This document shows positions 23,822-32,378 of a DNA stretch of 64,000 nucleotides, piece by piece. This stretch comes from Arhodomonas sp052060015. GTDB taxonomy: Bacteria > Pseudomonadota > Gammaproteobacteria > Nitrococcales > Nitrococcaceae. Location of the stretch: NCBI RefSeq assembly GCF_052060015.1, contig NZ_JBPODZ010000004.1:186001-250000 (forward strand), given 5' to 3'. Made by a program: the position numbers and the translations under genes. Within the stretch, counting starts at the first letter, position 1. Each line of letters starts with the position of its first letter. The notes beneath the pieces are model-generated. The model made no database searches. It was not told the DNA's origin and saw only the letters and a list, made by a program, of their open reading frames with translations.

Positions 23822-23895
23822 TGGGGGATCGTCTAGTGGTAGGACAGCGGACTCTGACTCCGTCAACCTAGGTTCGAATCCTAGTCCCCCAGCCA
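23822..23895 (+). tRNA. tRNA-Gln (anticodon CUG)
   Basis: A 74-nt cloverleaf with encoded CCA. The acceptor stem is TGGGGGA/TCCCCCA, the D arm is TCGTCTAGTGGTAGGAC, the anticodon loop CTCTGAC gives CUG, and the T arm is CCTAGGTTCGAATCCTAG. The U1-A72 pair and the sequence fit tRNA-Gln. A strong terminator follows at 23902-23940. Confidence 0.97.
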
Positions 23896-23901
23896 ACGCA
23901 A

Positions 23902-23940
23902 ACAAGGGGTTACGGCATTGCCGTAGCCCCTTGTTTTTTT
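23902..23940 (+). terminator. Rho-independent terminator after tRNA-Gln
   Basis: A stem of about 15 bp (ACAAGGGGTTACGGC pairing with GCCGTAGCCCCTTGT, one mismatch) with an ATT loop is followed by a run of T residues. It ends the rplM-rpsI-tRNA unit and separates it from moaA. Confidence 0.93.
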
Positions 23941-24031
23941 GAATCCCCGTAATTGCTGGCCGGAGGCGCAACGGGTGTTAAGCTATCCGGGAGGAGAGCG
24001 TTTTGCCATCGCTCGGAGAGGCGAGGCCGAG

Positions 24032-25051
24032 ATGTCAGAGCTGATTACCCCGGAGGAGTTCCCTCCCGCCGCAGGGCCGCTGGTGGACCGTTTCGCGCGC
24101 AGCAAGCATAAACTGCGTCTGTCGCTGACGGACCGCTGCAACTTCCGCTGTCACTACTGCATGCCCGAGGAGCCGGAGTGGCTGCCCAAGTCGGAGCTCC
24201 TGACCTTCGAGGAGCTGGAGCGTGTGGCGCGGCTGTTCATCCACCGCCTGGGGATAGACAGCATCCGCCTCACCGGCGGTGAACCCTTGGTGCGCCGTGG
24301 CGTCCCCGATTTCGTTGCGCGTCTCGATGCGCTGCGGGGGCTGGGGCTGCGTCGGATCTCGATGACCAGCAACGGCGTGCCGCTGCGGCGTCACGCGGCG
24401 GCCCTGGCCGCGGCCGGGCTGGATGACATCAATATCAGTATCGATTCACTCGATCCGGAGCGCTTCCGGCGGATGACCGGCGGCGGCGACCTGGCGGCGG
24501 TGCTCGAGGGCATCCGCGCGGCCCGGGATGCGGGGCTGGGGTTGAAGCTCAATGCCGTCGTCATCCGCGGGGATAACGAGGACGACGTCGTGCCACTCAC
24601 CGAATGGGCCATGGGCGAGGGGATCTCCCTGCGCTTCATCGAGTTCATGCCGCTCGATGCCCGTGGCGGTTGGCAGCCCCAACGGGTGGTACCGGAGCGC
24701 GAGATCATCGAGCGCCTGGAGCAGCGCCACGCGGTGGAGCCCGTTCCCCGGACGCGGGAACCCGCCACCTATTACCGTGTGGATGATGCCTATCACCTCG
24801 GCGTGATCTCCACGGTTTCCAATCCCTTCTGCTCGACCTGCGACCGGGTACGGGTGACGGCCACCGGGGAGATCTACCCTTGCCTGTTCTCACCGGTAAA
24901 TACCGATCTAAAGACCCCGCTGCGCGACGGCGCCGATGACGACGAGCTCGAACACGTGGCTAGGGGCGCGGTCTGGCGAAAGGGGCGCGGCTTCGTCGAG
25001 AGCGCGGGCTATGTCCAGCGCGCCATCACCATGCACGGACTGGGAGGCTGA
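24032..25051 (+). CDS. moaA: GTP 3',8-cyclase
   Basis: MoaA is the radical SAM enzyme that opens molybdenum cofactor synthesis from GTP. The N-terminal cluster cysteines are C36, C40 and C43 in CNFRCHYC, and the C-terminal cluster is in NPFCSTCDRVRVTATGEIYPC. LTGGEPLVRRGVP and the terminal GG are present. The protein has 339 residues. ATG 24032 gives the normal N-terminus; the frame extends upstream only through the terminator region. It overlaps moaD by one base, and moaE follows. Confidence 0.96.
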   Translation: MSELITPEEFPPAAGPLVDRFARSKHKLRLSLTDRCNFRCHYCMPEEPEWLPKSELLTFEELERVARLFIHRLGIDSIRLTGGEPLVRRGVPDFVARLDALRGLGLRRISMTSNGVPLRRHAAALAAAGLDDINISIDSLDPERFRRMTGGGDLAAVLEGIRAARDAGLGLKLNAVVIRGDNEDDVVPLTEWAMGEGISLRFIEFMPLDARGGWQPQRVVPEREIIERLEQRHAVEPVPRTREPATYYRVDDAYHLGVISTVSNPFCSTCDRVRVTATGEIYPCLFSPVNTDLKTPLRDGADDDELEHVARGAVWRKGRGFVESAGYVQRAITMHGLGG

Positions 25052-25296
25052 TGCCCATGGAGGTGGAGCTGCACGGAGTGCTCCGGGAAACGGTGGGTCG
25101 GGAGCGCCTCGCCATCGATATGCCGCCGGGCAGTCGTGTGACCGAGGTGCTGGATCGGCTGGAGGCGGAGGTACCCTCCCTCGGCCCGCACCTGCCGCGG
25201 GTGGCCTGTGCTGTGGAGGATGCGCTGGTGCCCCGCGCCACGGTTCTGCAGGGCGGGGAGACCCTGGTGCTCCTGCCACCGGTAAGCGGAGGCTGA
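25051..25296 (+). CDS. moaD: molybdopterin synthase sulfur-carrier subunit
   Basis: An 81-residue ubiquitin-like protein whose C-terminal Gly-Gly (LLPPVSGG) is thiocarboxylated to donate sulfur to molybdopterin. The length equals E. coli MoaD. It starts at ATG 25051, overlapping the moaA stop, or at ATG 25057. It pairs with MoaE, encoded 10 bp downstream, to form molybdopterin synthase. Confidence 0.93.
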   Translation: MPMEVELHGVLRETVGRERLAIDMPPGSRVTEVLDRLEAEVPSLGPHLPRVACAVEDALVPRATVLQGGETLVLLPPVSGG

Positions 25297-25306
25297 GGGC
25301 GGCGCC

Positions 25307-25747
25307 ATGACCTATCTCACCGATGCGCCTCTCGACCTGGCTTCGCTGCTCGGGGAGACCGACGACCCCCGTTGTGGGGCCCTGGTGGTGTTCGAGGGGG
25401 TCGTCCGCGATCACCACGACGGTCGTGGCGTGGCGGGCATGGAATACACCGCGTACGAGCCGCTCGCCCGGCGCGAGCTAGAGGCGCTGGAGCAGGAGGC
25501 CCGCGAGCGTTTCGGGGTACCGGTATGCCGCATCGTGCATCGCCTGGGGCGGCTCGGTATCGGAGAGGCGAGCGTCCTCGTAGTGGTGCGTGCGCCGCAC
25601 CGGCGCGATGCCTTCGATGCGGCGCGCTATGCCATCGACACCCTCAAGCAGCGCGTCCCGATCTGGAAGCGGGACTTCTTCGCGGATGGCGATGAGGGCT
25701 GGCAGGATGGCACAAGCCTCGCGGATCGCGCCGAGCACGGCGAGTAG
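25307..25747 (+). CDS. moaE: molybdopterin synthase catalytic subunit
   Basis: The 146-residue MoaE subunit inserts sulfur into precursor Z. It has GALVVFEGVVRDHH, the YTAYEPLARRELEALEQEA strand-helix and the active-site lysines in TLKQRVPIWKRDFF. It completes the moaA-moaD-moaE operon. moaC, which usually sits with these genes, is not in the window. Confidence 0.95.
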   Translation: MTYLTDAPLDLASLLGETDDPRCGALVVFEGVVRDHHDGRGVAGMEYTAYEPLARRELEALEQEARERFGVPVCRIVHRLGRLGIGEASVLVVVRAPHRRDAFDAARYAIDTLKQRVPIWKRDFFADGDEGWQDGTSLADRAEHGE

Positions 25748-25767
25748 CATGCCGGGGTCGTCGACCC

Positions 25768-25968
25768 TTATTTGCGGAACAACCAGAGGATGAGGGTGAT
25801 GGCCACGCTGATCAAAATAGAGGTGGTCAGGGGGAAGTAGAAGGTGAACCCGTCCCGGCGGATGAGGATGTCCCCGGGGAGACGGCCCAGGCCGAGACGG
25901 CTGATCCAGGGCCACGCGAGGCCCACCAGCAGAATCACGACACCGAGGATGACGAGCAGTCGCTGCAT
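25768..25968 (-). CDS. DUF2905 family small membrane protein
   Basis: A 66-residue protein with two hydrophobic segments (residues 3-22 and about 47-63) flanking the GLGRLPGDILIRRDGFTFYFPL motif that defines DUF2905. The function is unknown. It lies 6 bp downstream of rpiA in the same direction and is probably translated from the same message. It converges with moaE. Confidence 0.88.
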   Translation of the reverse strand: MQRLLVILGVVILLVGLAWPWISRLGLGRLPGDILIRRDGFTFYFPLTTSILISVAITLILWLFRK

Positions 25969-25974
25969 CGCGGG

Positions 25975-26634
25975 TTAGGCGGTGATTTGCTCGACACCGT
26001 TGGCGCCCGCCAGTAACAACAGGTCCGCCCGACGCTGGGCGAACAGGCCGACGGTGACCACTCCCGGGATATTGTTGATGGTGCGCTCCATCTCGATGGG
26101 CTTCATGATCTTGAGGTTGCGTACGTCGAGGATGACGTTGCCGTTGTCCGTGGTGAACCCCCGGCGCAGCTCCGGCTGGCCACCGAGGGCGGCAAGCTCG
26201 CGGGCCACATAGCTCCGCGCCATCGGGATCACCTCCACCGGCAGGGGGAAGGCGCCGAGCATGTCCACGCGCTTGGAGGCGTCGGCGATGCAGACGAACC
26301 GCCGTGCTACCGCGGCCACGATCTTCTCCCGGGTCAGCGCCCCGCCACCCCCCTTGATCATCTGTAGGTGACGATTGATCTCGTCGGCGCCGTCGATGTA
26401 GACGGGTAGCTGGTCGACGTCGTTGAGCTCGAGGACATCGATGCCATGACCGCGCAACCGCTCGCTGGTGGCCTCCGAGCTGGACACTGCACCGCCCAGG
26501 CGGATGCCCCGCTCGGCCAGGGCGTCGATGAAATGGTTTACCGTGGAGCCGGTGCCGACACCGATGACCTGCCCCTCGCGGACCTCATCCACCGCCGCAC
26601 GGCCCGCCGCCGCCTTTTGCGCTTCGCTGTCCAT
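25975..26634 (-). CDS. rpiA: ribose-5-phosphate isomerase A
   Basis: This enzyme interconverts ribose 5-phosphate and ribulose 5-phosphate. The 219-residue protein has VIGVGTGSTVNHFIDAL, the YIDGADEINRHLQMIKGGGGALTREKIVA active-site block with the catalytic Asp/Glu/Lys, and DNGNVILDV near the end. It diverges from ilvA with a gap of 137 bp and complements rpe elsewhere in the window. Confidence 0.96.
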   Translation of the reverse strand: MDSEAQKAAAGRAAVDEVREGQVIGVGTGSTVNHFIDALAERGIRLGGAVSSSEATSERLRGHGIDVLELNDVDQLPVYIDGADEINRHLQMIKGGGGALTREKIVAAVARRFVCIADASKRVDMLGAFPLPVEVIPMARSYVARELAALGGQPELRRGFTTDNGNVILDVRNLKIMKPIEMERTINNIPGVVTVGLFAQRRADLLLLAGANGVEQITA

Positions 26635-26771
26635 TGACCAACTCCCTGCTGTGCGCCCGGTTCCATGATAGACCCGGCCGGCGGGGCGGCAAAGCCCGTC
26701 CTGGCCTGCACTGCCGCCGCACAGGTAAACTGAAGCGTTTTGGGAACGACAGCCACCGCTACGGGCCGGGC

Positions 26772-28283
26772 ATGAAGCGATACCTGCAGCAGATCCTCAC
26801 CGCGAGCGTCTATGACGTTGCACGGCAGACCCCCCTCGAGGAGGCCGGCAATCTCTCCAAGCGGCTCGACAACCGGGTCTATCTCAAGCGCGAGGACCTC
26901 CAGCCGGTGTTCTCGTTCAAGATCCGGGGCGCCTACAACAAGATCTCGCAGCTCTCCGCGGAGGAACTCGAGCGGGGGGTGATCTGCGCCTCGGCGGGGA
27001 ACCACGCCCAGGGCGTGGCCCTGTCGGCGCGTCGGCTCGGGATCAAGGCCATGATCGTGATGCCTCGGACCACGCCGGGCATCAAGGTGGAGGCGGTGCG
27101 CAATCTCGGTGGCCGGGTGGTGCTGCACGGCGACAGCTTCGACGAGGCCAAGGCCCATGCGGACAAGCTCGTCGACGAGCGGGGCATGACCTACATCCCC
27201 CCCTTCGACGATCCCCAGGTGATCGCCGGCCAGGGCACCTGCGGCATGGAGATCCTCTCCCAGCATCCCCGGCCGCTGCACGCCATTTTCGTGCCCGTGG
27301 GCGGTGGCGGCTTGATCGCGGGGATCGCCGCCTACGTCAAACAGCTCCGTCCGGATGTGCGCGTCATCGCCGTGGAGCCCGAGGACGCGCCGACCCTGCA
27401 CCACGCCATGCGCGCGGGCGAGCGGGTCACCCTCGACGAGGTGGGCATCTTCGTTGACGGCGTGGCGGTGCGCCAGATCGGTGCCTACCCCTTCGAGGTG
27501 GCGCAGTCCTTGGTGGACGACTGCGTGCTGGTCTCCACCGACGAGGTCTGTGCGGCGATCAAGGACATCTTCGACGATACCCGCTCGGTCATGGAACCGG
27601 CCGGGGCGCTGGCCGTCGCCGGGCTGAAGAAGTACGTGGAGGACCACGGCATCACCGGGCAGACCCTCGTGGCGGTGAACTCCGGGGCGAATATGAACTT
27701 CAGCCGGCTCTCCCACGTCGCGGAGCGTGCCGAGGTGGGCGAACACCGGGAGGCGGTGTTTGCGGTGACCATCCCCGAACGGCCGGGCAGCTTCCGCGAA
27801 TTCTGCGAGACCATCGGCAACCGCTCGGTCACCGAGTTCAGCTACCGTTACGCCGATGCCGACGCCGCGCACGTGTTCGCCGGCATTGGCCTCAACGACG
27901 GCCAGGCCGAGCGCGAGGCAGTGCTCCAGGACCTCCGCGGACAGGGTTATGACGTCCTCGACCTCACAGACGACGAGATGGCCAAGGTGCACCTGCGCCA
28001 CATGGTGGGCGGCCGCGGCCAGAACGTCACCGACGAGATTGTCTATCACTTCGAGTTCCCCGAGCGTCCCGGGGCACTGCTGAAGTTCCTGCGCCGGCTC
28101 GGTAAGCGCTGGAACATCTCCATGTTCCATTACCGCAACCACGGCGCCGACTACGGGCGGGTACTCGTGGGCATACAGGTCCCTGAGGCCCAGCGGGAAC
28201 GCTTCCGCGAGAGCCTGGACAAGCTGGGCTATCCGTACCGGGACGAGACGCAGAACCCGGGCTACGGGCTGTTCCTGAGCTGA
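26772..28283 (+). CDS. ilvA: threonine ammonia-lyase, biosynthetic
   Basis: This PLP enzyme makes 2-oxobutanoate from threonine for isoleucine synthesis. The 503-residue protein has the PLP lysine K50 in FSFKIRGAYNK, the phosphate-binding VPVGGGGLIAGIAAYVK loop, and a long C-terminal part with two ACT-like regulatory domains (about residues 330-420 and 425-500), the form feedback-inhibited by isoleucine. The frame continues upstream of ATG 26772 without family similarity, so that ATG is used. It diverges from rpiA. A second, shorter threonine ammonia-lyase lies at 36538-37782. Confidence 0.96.
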   Translation: MKRYLQQILTASVYDVARQTPLEEAGNLSKRLDNRVYLKREDLQPVFSFKIRGAYNKISQLSAEELERGVICASAGNHAQGVALSARRLGIKAMIVMPRTTPGIKVEAVRNLGGRVVLHGDSFDEAKAHADKLVDERGMTYIPPFDDPQVIAGQGTCGMEILSQHPRPLHAIFVPVGGGGLIAGIAAYVKQLRPDVRVIAVEPEDAPTLHHAMRAGERVTLDEVGIFVDGVAVRQIGAYPFEVAQSLVDDCVLVSTDEVCAAIKDIFDDTRSVMEPAGALAVAGLKKYVEDHGITGQTLVAVNSGANMNFSRLSHVAERAEVGEHREAVFAVTIPERPGSFREFCETIGNRSVTEFSYRYADADAAHVFAGIGLNDGQAEREAVLQDLRGQGYDVLDLTDDEMAKVHLRHMVGGRGQNVTDEIVYHFEFPERPGALLKFLRRLGKRWNISMFHYRNHGADYGRVLVGIQVPEAQRERFRESLDKLGYPYRDETQNPGYGLFLS

Positions 28284-28306
28284 GTGACTTGCTTGCCGCG
28301 AGTCAC
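28284..28306. terminator. small hairpin between convergent genes
   Basis: GTGACT (28284-28289) and AGTCAC (28301-28306) form a 6-bp stem between the ilvA stop and the stop of the convergent gene. It may serve both directions, but the short stem and the absence of T-tracts make this a weak call. Confidence 0.3.
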
Positions 28307-28602
28307 GCGCGGCCGGCGTCGAAATCCGTAGGGGCGTGGAAGTACTCGCTGCTGCGGGCGAGCTCGTCGACGAGCTCCTGCAGGGCTTGCAGCCGCAGCT
28401 CCGCGGTGCAGATGCTGCCGCATTCCTGGCATTGGGGGTCGCCGCAGGGCTGATGGCTGTATAGCCAGTACTGGATCGCCCCCGCCATGAGACCATTCGC
28501 GAGGTCGCGGGGGTCGGCCTCCTGGTCCTCGTCGGCGAGCTGGTTGCCGAGCTCCACTGCCTGGCTCGCCGCCTTGTCGTAGGCCGTATCGGGGCTGCTC
28601 AT
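28303..28602 (-). CDS. hypothetical protein with a cysteine cluster
   Basis: I do not recognise this 99-residue acidic, helical protein. Its outstanding feature is a compact cysteine set, CGDPQCQECGSIC (about residues 53-65), that could bind zinc or another metal. No signal peptide or membrane helix is seen. It is convergent with ilvA, and the gene upstream on this strand is on the other side of a promoter region. The coding pattern looks real (GC-rich third positions, ordinary start at ATG 28602), but no function can be assigned. Confidence 0.65.
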   Translation of the reverse strand: MSSPDTAYDKAASQAVELGNQLADEDQEADPRDLANGLMAGAIQYWLYSHQPCGDPQCQECGSICTAELRLQALQELVDELARSSEYFHAPTDFDAGRA

Positions 28603-28691
28603 GGGGTCTCCGACATCCGCTCTTGCCGTCGTGTTGAGGCAGGCAGTCTAACAGCACAGTGGCGGAACTGGGGGGCGGGATGGTCAGCGAG

Positions 28692-28715
28692 GCGCCGCCG
28701 CGGTCGCGGCGGCGC
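28692..28715 (-). terminator. GC-rich hairpin after the fasciclin gene
   Basis: GCGCCGCCGCG (28692-28702) and CGCGGCGGCGC (28705-28715) are perfect 11-bp complementary arms, just beyond the stop of the fasciclin gene on the minus strand. No T-tract follows. Confidence 0.45.
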
Positions 28716-28724
28716 GTGTAGGCA

Positions 28725-29240
28725 TCACTCGGGCATGAGTACCGAGTCGATCACGTGAATGACCCCGTTGTCGGCCATAACGTCTGCCTGGATCACCGTG
28801 GCGTCGTTGATCATGACCTTACCGTCCATGGTGCTGATCCGCAGGGTGCCACCATGCACCGTCTCGGCAGAGTCGGTCTCCATGGCCTGAGCAGCGGTGA
28901 CCTTAGCCGGGACCACGTGGTAGGTGAGGATACCGGTGAGCTGATCGCGATTGCCCTGCTCGAGCAGGGACTCCACGGTGCCCTCGGGGAGCGCCGCGAA
29001 GGCATCATCGGTGGGCGCAAAGACCGTGAAAGGTCCCTCACCGCGCAGGGTATCGGAGAGCCCCGCGGCCTCCAGCGCGGCCAGCAGGGTTTCGAACTGA
29101 CCCGCACCGGTGGCCACATCCACGATGTCACCGGCTGCCTTTTCCTTTTCCTCGTCCTCATGGTTGCCCGCGTATAGCGTTCCTGCCAGACCGAAGGTCA
29201 GGGCGGTGGCCAGCAGCAGGCGAAGGGGGGTGGTCCTCAT
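28725..29240 (-). CDS. secreted fasciclin (FAS1) domain protein
   Basis: A 171-residue exported protein with a Sec signal (MRTTPLRLLLATALTFGLAGTLYA) and an acidic linker before one FAS1 domain. The domain shows FETLLAALEAAGLSDTLRGEGPFTVFAPTDDAFAALP, the ILTYHVVPAKVTA core and VIHVIDSVLMP at the end. FAS1 proteins are generally adhesive or surface proteins; single-domain bacterial forms have no defined activity. It starts at ATG 29240; the longer frame has no signal peptide. It diverges from the GntR regulator. Confidence 0.93.
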   Translation of the reverse strand: MRTTPLRLLLATALTFGLAGTLYAGNHEDEEKEKAAGDIVDVATGAGQFETLLAALEAAGLSDTLRGEGPFTVFAPTDDAFAALPEGTVESLLEQGNRDQLTGILTYHVVPAKVTAAQAMETDSAETVHGGTLRISTMDGKVMINDATVIQADVMADNGVIHVIDSVLMPE

Positions 29241-29384
29241 GGTTCTGTACTCTCGTGTTGTGGGTGTATAGCTCTTGTAACGTATTTGTAGATGGGGCGC
29301 AACAAATGCCGACCAACGGTGCACTGTCGGTGCTCTGTGGATTGGCGATATCATGGGCCGCGGTGAACAGGCCCGGAGAGCGAA

Positions 29385-30113
29385 TTGGAATCCATTTTTT
29401 CCCACATCGAGGCCCCGCCGGGGACGCGGTTGTCCGACGTTATCGCCGAGCAGATCGAGCGGCGCATCGTCGAGGGCGAGCTCCGCCCCGGCGACGCCCT
29501 GCCCGCCGAGCGGGAGCTGGCGCGCCAGCTTAGTGTCTCCCGGCCCTCACTACGCGAGGCGCTGCTCAAGCTCGAGGCCCGGGATCTGCTGGAGCTCCGC
29601 CGCAATTCGGGCTACACGGTGGCCGAGGTCACGGCGCCCAGCCTCACCGATCCCCTCCTTCACCTCATGGAGGGGCACGCGAAGGCACTCGGGGATGTGC
29701 TCGAGCTCCGCCAGGGGCTGGAGACGATGGCGGCCGGGCTGGCGGCGATGCGCGCCGAGCCTGCGGATATCGAGCGCATGCGGGAGGCGGCGGAGGCAAC
29801 GGAGCGTGCCCACGAGGCCGGCGATGCGATTACCGCCGCCAACTGGGACGCGCGTTTCCACCTTGCGGTTGCCGAGGCCACCCACAACGTGGCGCTGGCC
29901 CACGTGATGCGGGGTATGTTCTCTGTTATGCGCGAGAACGTGCGCCGGGCCCGGGAGGCGCTGTTCACCCGGGAGGACGCGGAGCACACCCTGCGCGAGC
30001 AACACCGGGCCCTCGCCGACGCCATCGCCGCCCATGACCCCGAGGCCGCGGTACGTGCGGCCGAGGCGCACCTGGGGTTCATCCGGGAGGGCATCGAGTG
30101 GCTGCAACGCTAA
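29385..30113 (+). CDS. GntR-family regulator, FadR/FCD subfamily
   Basis: A 242-residue regulator with an N-terminal winged helix (LSDVIAEQIERRIVEGELRPGDALPAERELARQLSVSRPSLREALLKLEA) and a C-terminal all-helical FCD domain (about residues 90-235) with metal-binding positions D-x-R-F-H and an H near the C-terminus. This layout is that of PdhR/LldR-type regulators of carboxylate metabolism. The start is TTG 29385, preceded by GGAGAG. Targets are unknown; corA follows 27 bp downstream. Confidence 0.9.
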   Translation: MESIFSHIEAPPGTRLSDVIAEQIERRIVEGELRPGDALPAERELARQLSVSRPSLREALLKLEARDLLELRRNSGYTVAEVTAPSLTDPLLHLMEGHAKALGDVLELRQGLETMAAGLAAMRAEPADIERMREAAEATERAHEAGDAITAANWDARFHLAVAEATHNVALAHVMRGMFSVMRENVRRAREALFTREDAEHTLREQHRALADAIAAHDPEAAVRAAEAHLGFIREGIEWLQR

Positions 30114-30140
30114 GACGTCACCAACGTAGCCGGAGGATCC

Positions 30141-31094
30141 ATGCTGCATGCGTTTGAGCTCAGGAAGGGGATCCTGAGCGCCGTTCCGGAGGACGAGGAG
30201 GGGACGGTGGACCTGGCGCGGGCGATGTGGATCGACCTGGTGGATCCCGACGATGGCGAGCGTGCACAGGTAGAGCGGTTGTATCGCCAGGAGCTCCCGG
30301 ATGTGGAGGATGTCGAGGAGATCGAGGCGAGTGCTCGCTACTACGAGGACCAGGACGGCTTGCACGTCCATTCCCTGTTTCTCCAGGACATCGACGGCAG
30401 GCCGTTGAGCACCACGGTGGCCTTCATCCTCACCAGGGAGCGGCTATTCACCCTCCATGAGCACAGCCTTTCGGTGTTCCGCCTCCTCCGTCTCCGAGCC
30501 CGGCGTGAGCCGGACCTGGCCGAGGATCCCGCTTCACTGCTGCTCGGGCTGTTCGAGACCAAGGTGGAGAACCTGGCGGACCGCCTCGAGCAGGTGCATA
30601 CCGAGCTGGAGCGGGTCAGCGCGCAAGTGCTCGCCGACGAGGACGACGTGGATCTGGAGGGGGCCATCGATGAGCTCACCCGGCAGGAGGACGTCAATGG
30701 CAAGATTCGGCTGTGCCTAATGGATACCCAGCGGGCGCTGACCTTTCTGCTGCGTCGCGGTCGGCTGAGCTCGGAGAACCGGGAGTGGATGCGCGAGCTG
30801 CTCCGGGACGTGGACTCGTTGCTGCCGCATAACCAGTTCCTGTTCGAGAAGGTAAACTTCCTGATGGACGCGGCCATCAGCTTCATCAACATCGAGCAGA
30901 ACCAGATCATCAAGATCTTTTCCATCGCGGCGGTGGTGTTTTTGCCGCCCACGCTGGTTGCGAGTATCTACGGGATGAACTTCCGGGTGATGCCGGAGCT
31001 GGACTGGACCTTCGGCTATCCCCTCGCCCTCGGGCTGATGCTGCTCGCCGGCCTTGCGCCGTATCTGTACTTTAAGCGCAAGGGCTGGCTGTAA
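30141..31094 (+). CDS. corA: CorA-family magnesium/cobalt transporter
   Basis: An inner-membrane pentameric divalent-cation channel. The 317-residue protein has the large acidic cytoplasmic domain and the long helix leading to two C-terminal membrane segments. The essential YGMNF selectivity motif is present at about residue 276, and the terminus KRKGWL is the usual basic tail. It may share a transcript with the GntR gene upstream. Confidence 0.95.
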   Translation: MLHAFELRKGILSAVPEDEEGTVDLARAMWIDLVDPDDGERAQVERLYRQELPDVEDVEEIEASARYYEDQDGLHVHSLFLQDIDGRPLSTTVAFILTRERLFTLHEHSLSVFRLLRLRARREPDLAEDPASLLLGLFETKVENLADRLEQVHTELERVSAQVLADEDDVDLEGAIDELTRQEDVNGKIRLCLMDTQRALTFLLRRGRLSSENREWMRELLRDVDSLLPHNQFLFEKVNFLMDAAISFINIEQNQIIKIFSIAAVVFLPPTLVASIYGMNFRVMPELDWTFGYPLALGLMLLAGLAPYLYFKRKGWL

Positions 31095-31125
31095 CGGCGT
31101 GGGCGGTGGGTGCCGTGATGGCTAC

Positions 31126-31593
31126 TCAGCCGAGTTCGAAACCGCCCAGCGCTGGGGCGTTGCCGGTATGCCGGGCGAGTAGCCGCCGCAGCCAGCGCTC
31201 CGCGGGATGGGCGCCCCCAGCCAAGGTCGCGGCGTCCGCGGGGAACAGCCAGCGCGCTTGGTCATGTTCACCGCTGAGTCGCAACGCAGCGGGGTTCGCG
31301 CTGCTGCAAAGGTAGGCCACGCCCACCAGCTCATTTGCCGGCACCGGCGCTCCATAGTGGAAGTGGGTGGTGCCGAGGATGGCCGTCGGTTGCACGAGCA
31401 GGCGCGTCTCCTCCTGGACCTCACGGTGCAGGGCGTCCTCGAAGCCTTCGCCCTGTTGCAGCCGGCCGGTGACGCATTCCCATACCCCCGGTGCGAACGC
31501 CTTGGAGCGGGCCCGTCGCAGCAGCAACACACGCCCGCCCTCGTCCTCGATAAGGGCGGCGACGCCGGCGAGGAAACGGCCGAGGCGGCTCAC
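31126..31593 (-). CDS. NUDIX hydrolase
   Basis: A 155-residue NUDIX hydrolase with an intact box from GRLQQGEGFEDALHREVQEET (G-x5-E-x7-REVxEE). The substrate, a nucleoside diphosphate derivative, cannot be told. The GTG at 31593 is chosen because it overlaps the stop of the upstream gene (GTGA) and starts the domain cleanly; longer frames read into that gene. It converges with corA. Confidence 0.86.
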   Translation of the reverse strand: MSRLGRFLAGVAALIEDEGGRVLLLRRARSKAFAPGVWECVTGRLQQGEGFEDALHREVQEETRLLVQPTAILGTTHFHYGAPVPANELVGVAYLCSSANPAALRLSGEHDQARWLFPADAATLAGGAHPAERWLRRLLARHTGNAPALGGFELG

Positions 31594-32267
31594 CGTTGCC
31601 GCTTGCCCCCGAGCCGGGGTTGGACCGGCGGGCCTTCCGGGGCCGGGGGTTCGGGGGGTGGGTCGCCGCCGTCGCGGCCCGTTACGGTACGGAACACCCG
31701 GCGTAGGCCTCGCCAGATACGGGGCAGCAGCCAGACGGCCAGGGCGATAAAGGCGACCAGGGCGAGCAGAAAGGCCAGCGGATACTGCAGCGCAAGCCAT
31801 AGCCCACCGAAGACCATGGCGTCCTCGCCGATCGACGCGCCCCAGTTGGTGACCGGCTCTGGGGAGGTATTGATCAGTGCGCGGCCACCGGCCTTGACTG
31901 CGTGACTACCCGCCGCGAGCCCGCCTCCCACCAGGCCGGCGGCGATCTCTGCCGCCAGGGAGACCTCCCCGACCGCCGCCATTGCCAGCACCGCGCCGGC
32001 GGGCAGCCGGATGAAGGTGTGCAGCGCATCCCAGCCGGTATCCACGCCGGGCGTCTTGTCGGCGAAGAACTCCACCGCGTACATGAACCCGGCTGCGGCG
32101 AGGACGAGGGGCTCGCCGACGATCTCCAGCGACGGAGGTAGGGTCACATGGCCGAGGTTGTGCATCAGCCCCAGCCCCAGGATGGCCGCGTAGAGATTGA
32201 TGCCGCTCGCCCAACCGACCCCGAGGGTCAGGGCGATGGTGGCGGTGAGCTGCTCGAGACCCGTCAT
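31590..32267 (-). CDS. DUF4126 family membrane protein
   Basis: A 225-residue protein with about six hydrophobic segments. GVGWASGINLYAAILGLGLMH at the N-terminus and FFADKTPGVDTGWDALHTFIRLPAGAVLA in the middle mark it as DUF4126. A basic, Pro/Gly-rich tail follows the last membrane helix. Function unknown. It is translationally coupled to the NUDIX gene by a GTGA overlap, which is the only hint of shared work. Confidence 0.87.
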   Translation of the reverse strand: MTGLEQLTATIALTLGVGWASGINLYAAILGLGLMHNLGHVTLPPSLEIVGEPLVLAAAGFMYAVEFFADKTPGVDTGWDALHTFIRLPAGAVLAMAAVGEVSLAAEIAAGLVGGGLAAGSHAVKAGGRALINTSPEPVTNWGASIGEDAMVFGGLWLALQYPLAFLLALVAFIALAVWLLPRIWRGLRRVFRTVTGRDGGDPPPEPPAPEGPPVQPRLGGKRQR

Positions 32268-32378
32268 GGCCGACAGTATAGGGGCTCAGTCACCGATGCA
32301 CACGGATGCACCCGGATAGGTGGAAGAGACCACCAACCGCGGCTCGAATGCGACAGCCATGCGGAGTGGCCCGCCAGC

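Noticed and set aside
26538..28496. A 652-codon open frame on the minus strand opposite ilvA and rpiA
   Set aside because: It is antisense to well-recognised genes, is rich in His/Arg/Gly typical of mirrored GC-rich coding sequence, and matches no family I recognise.
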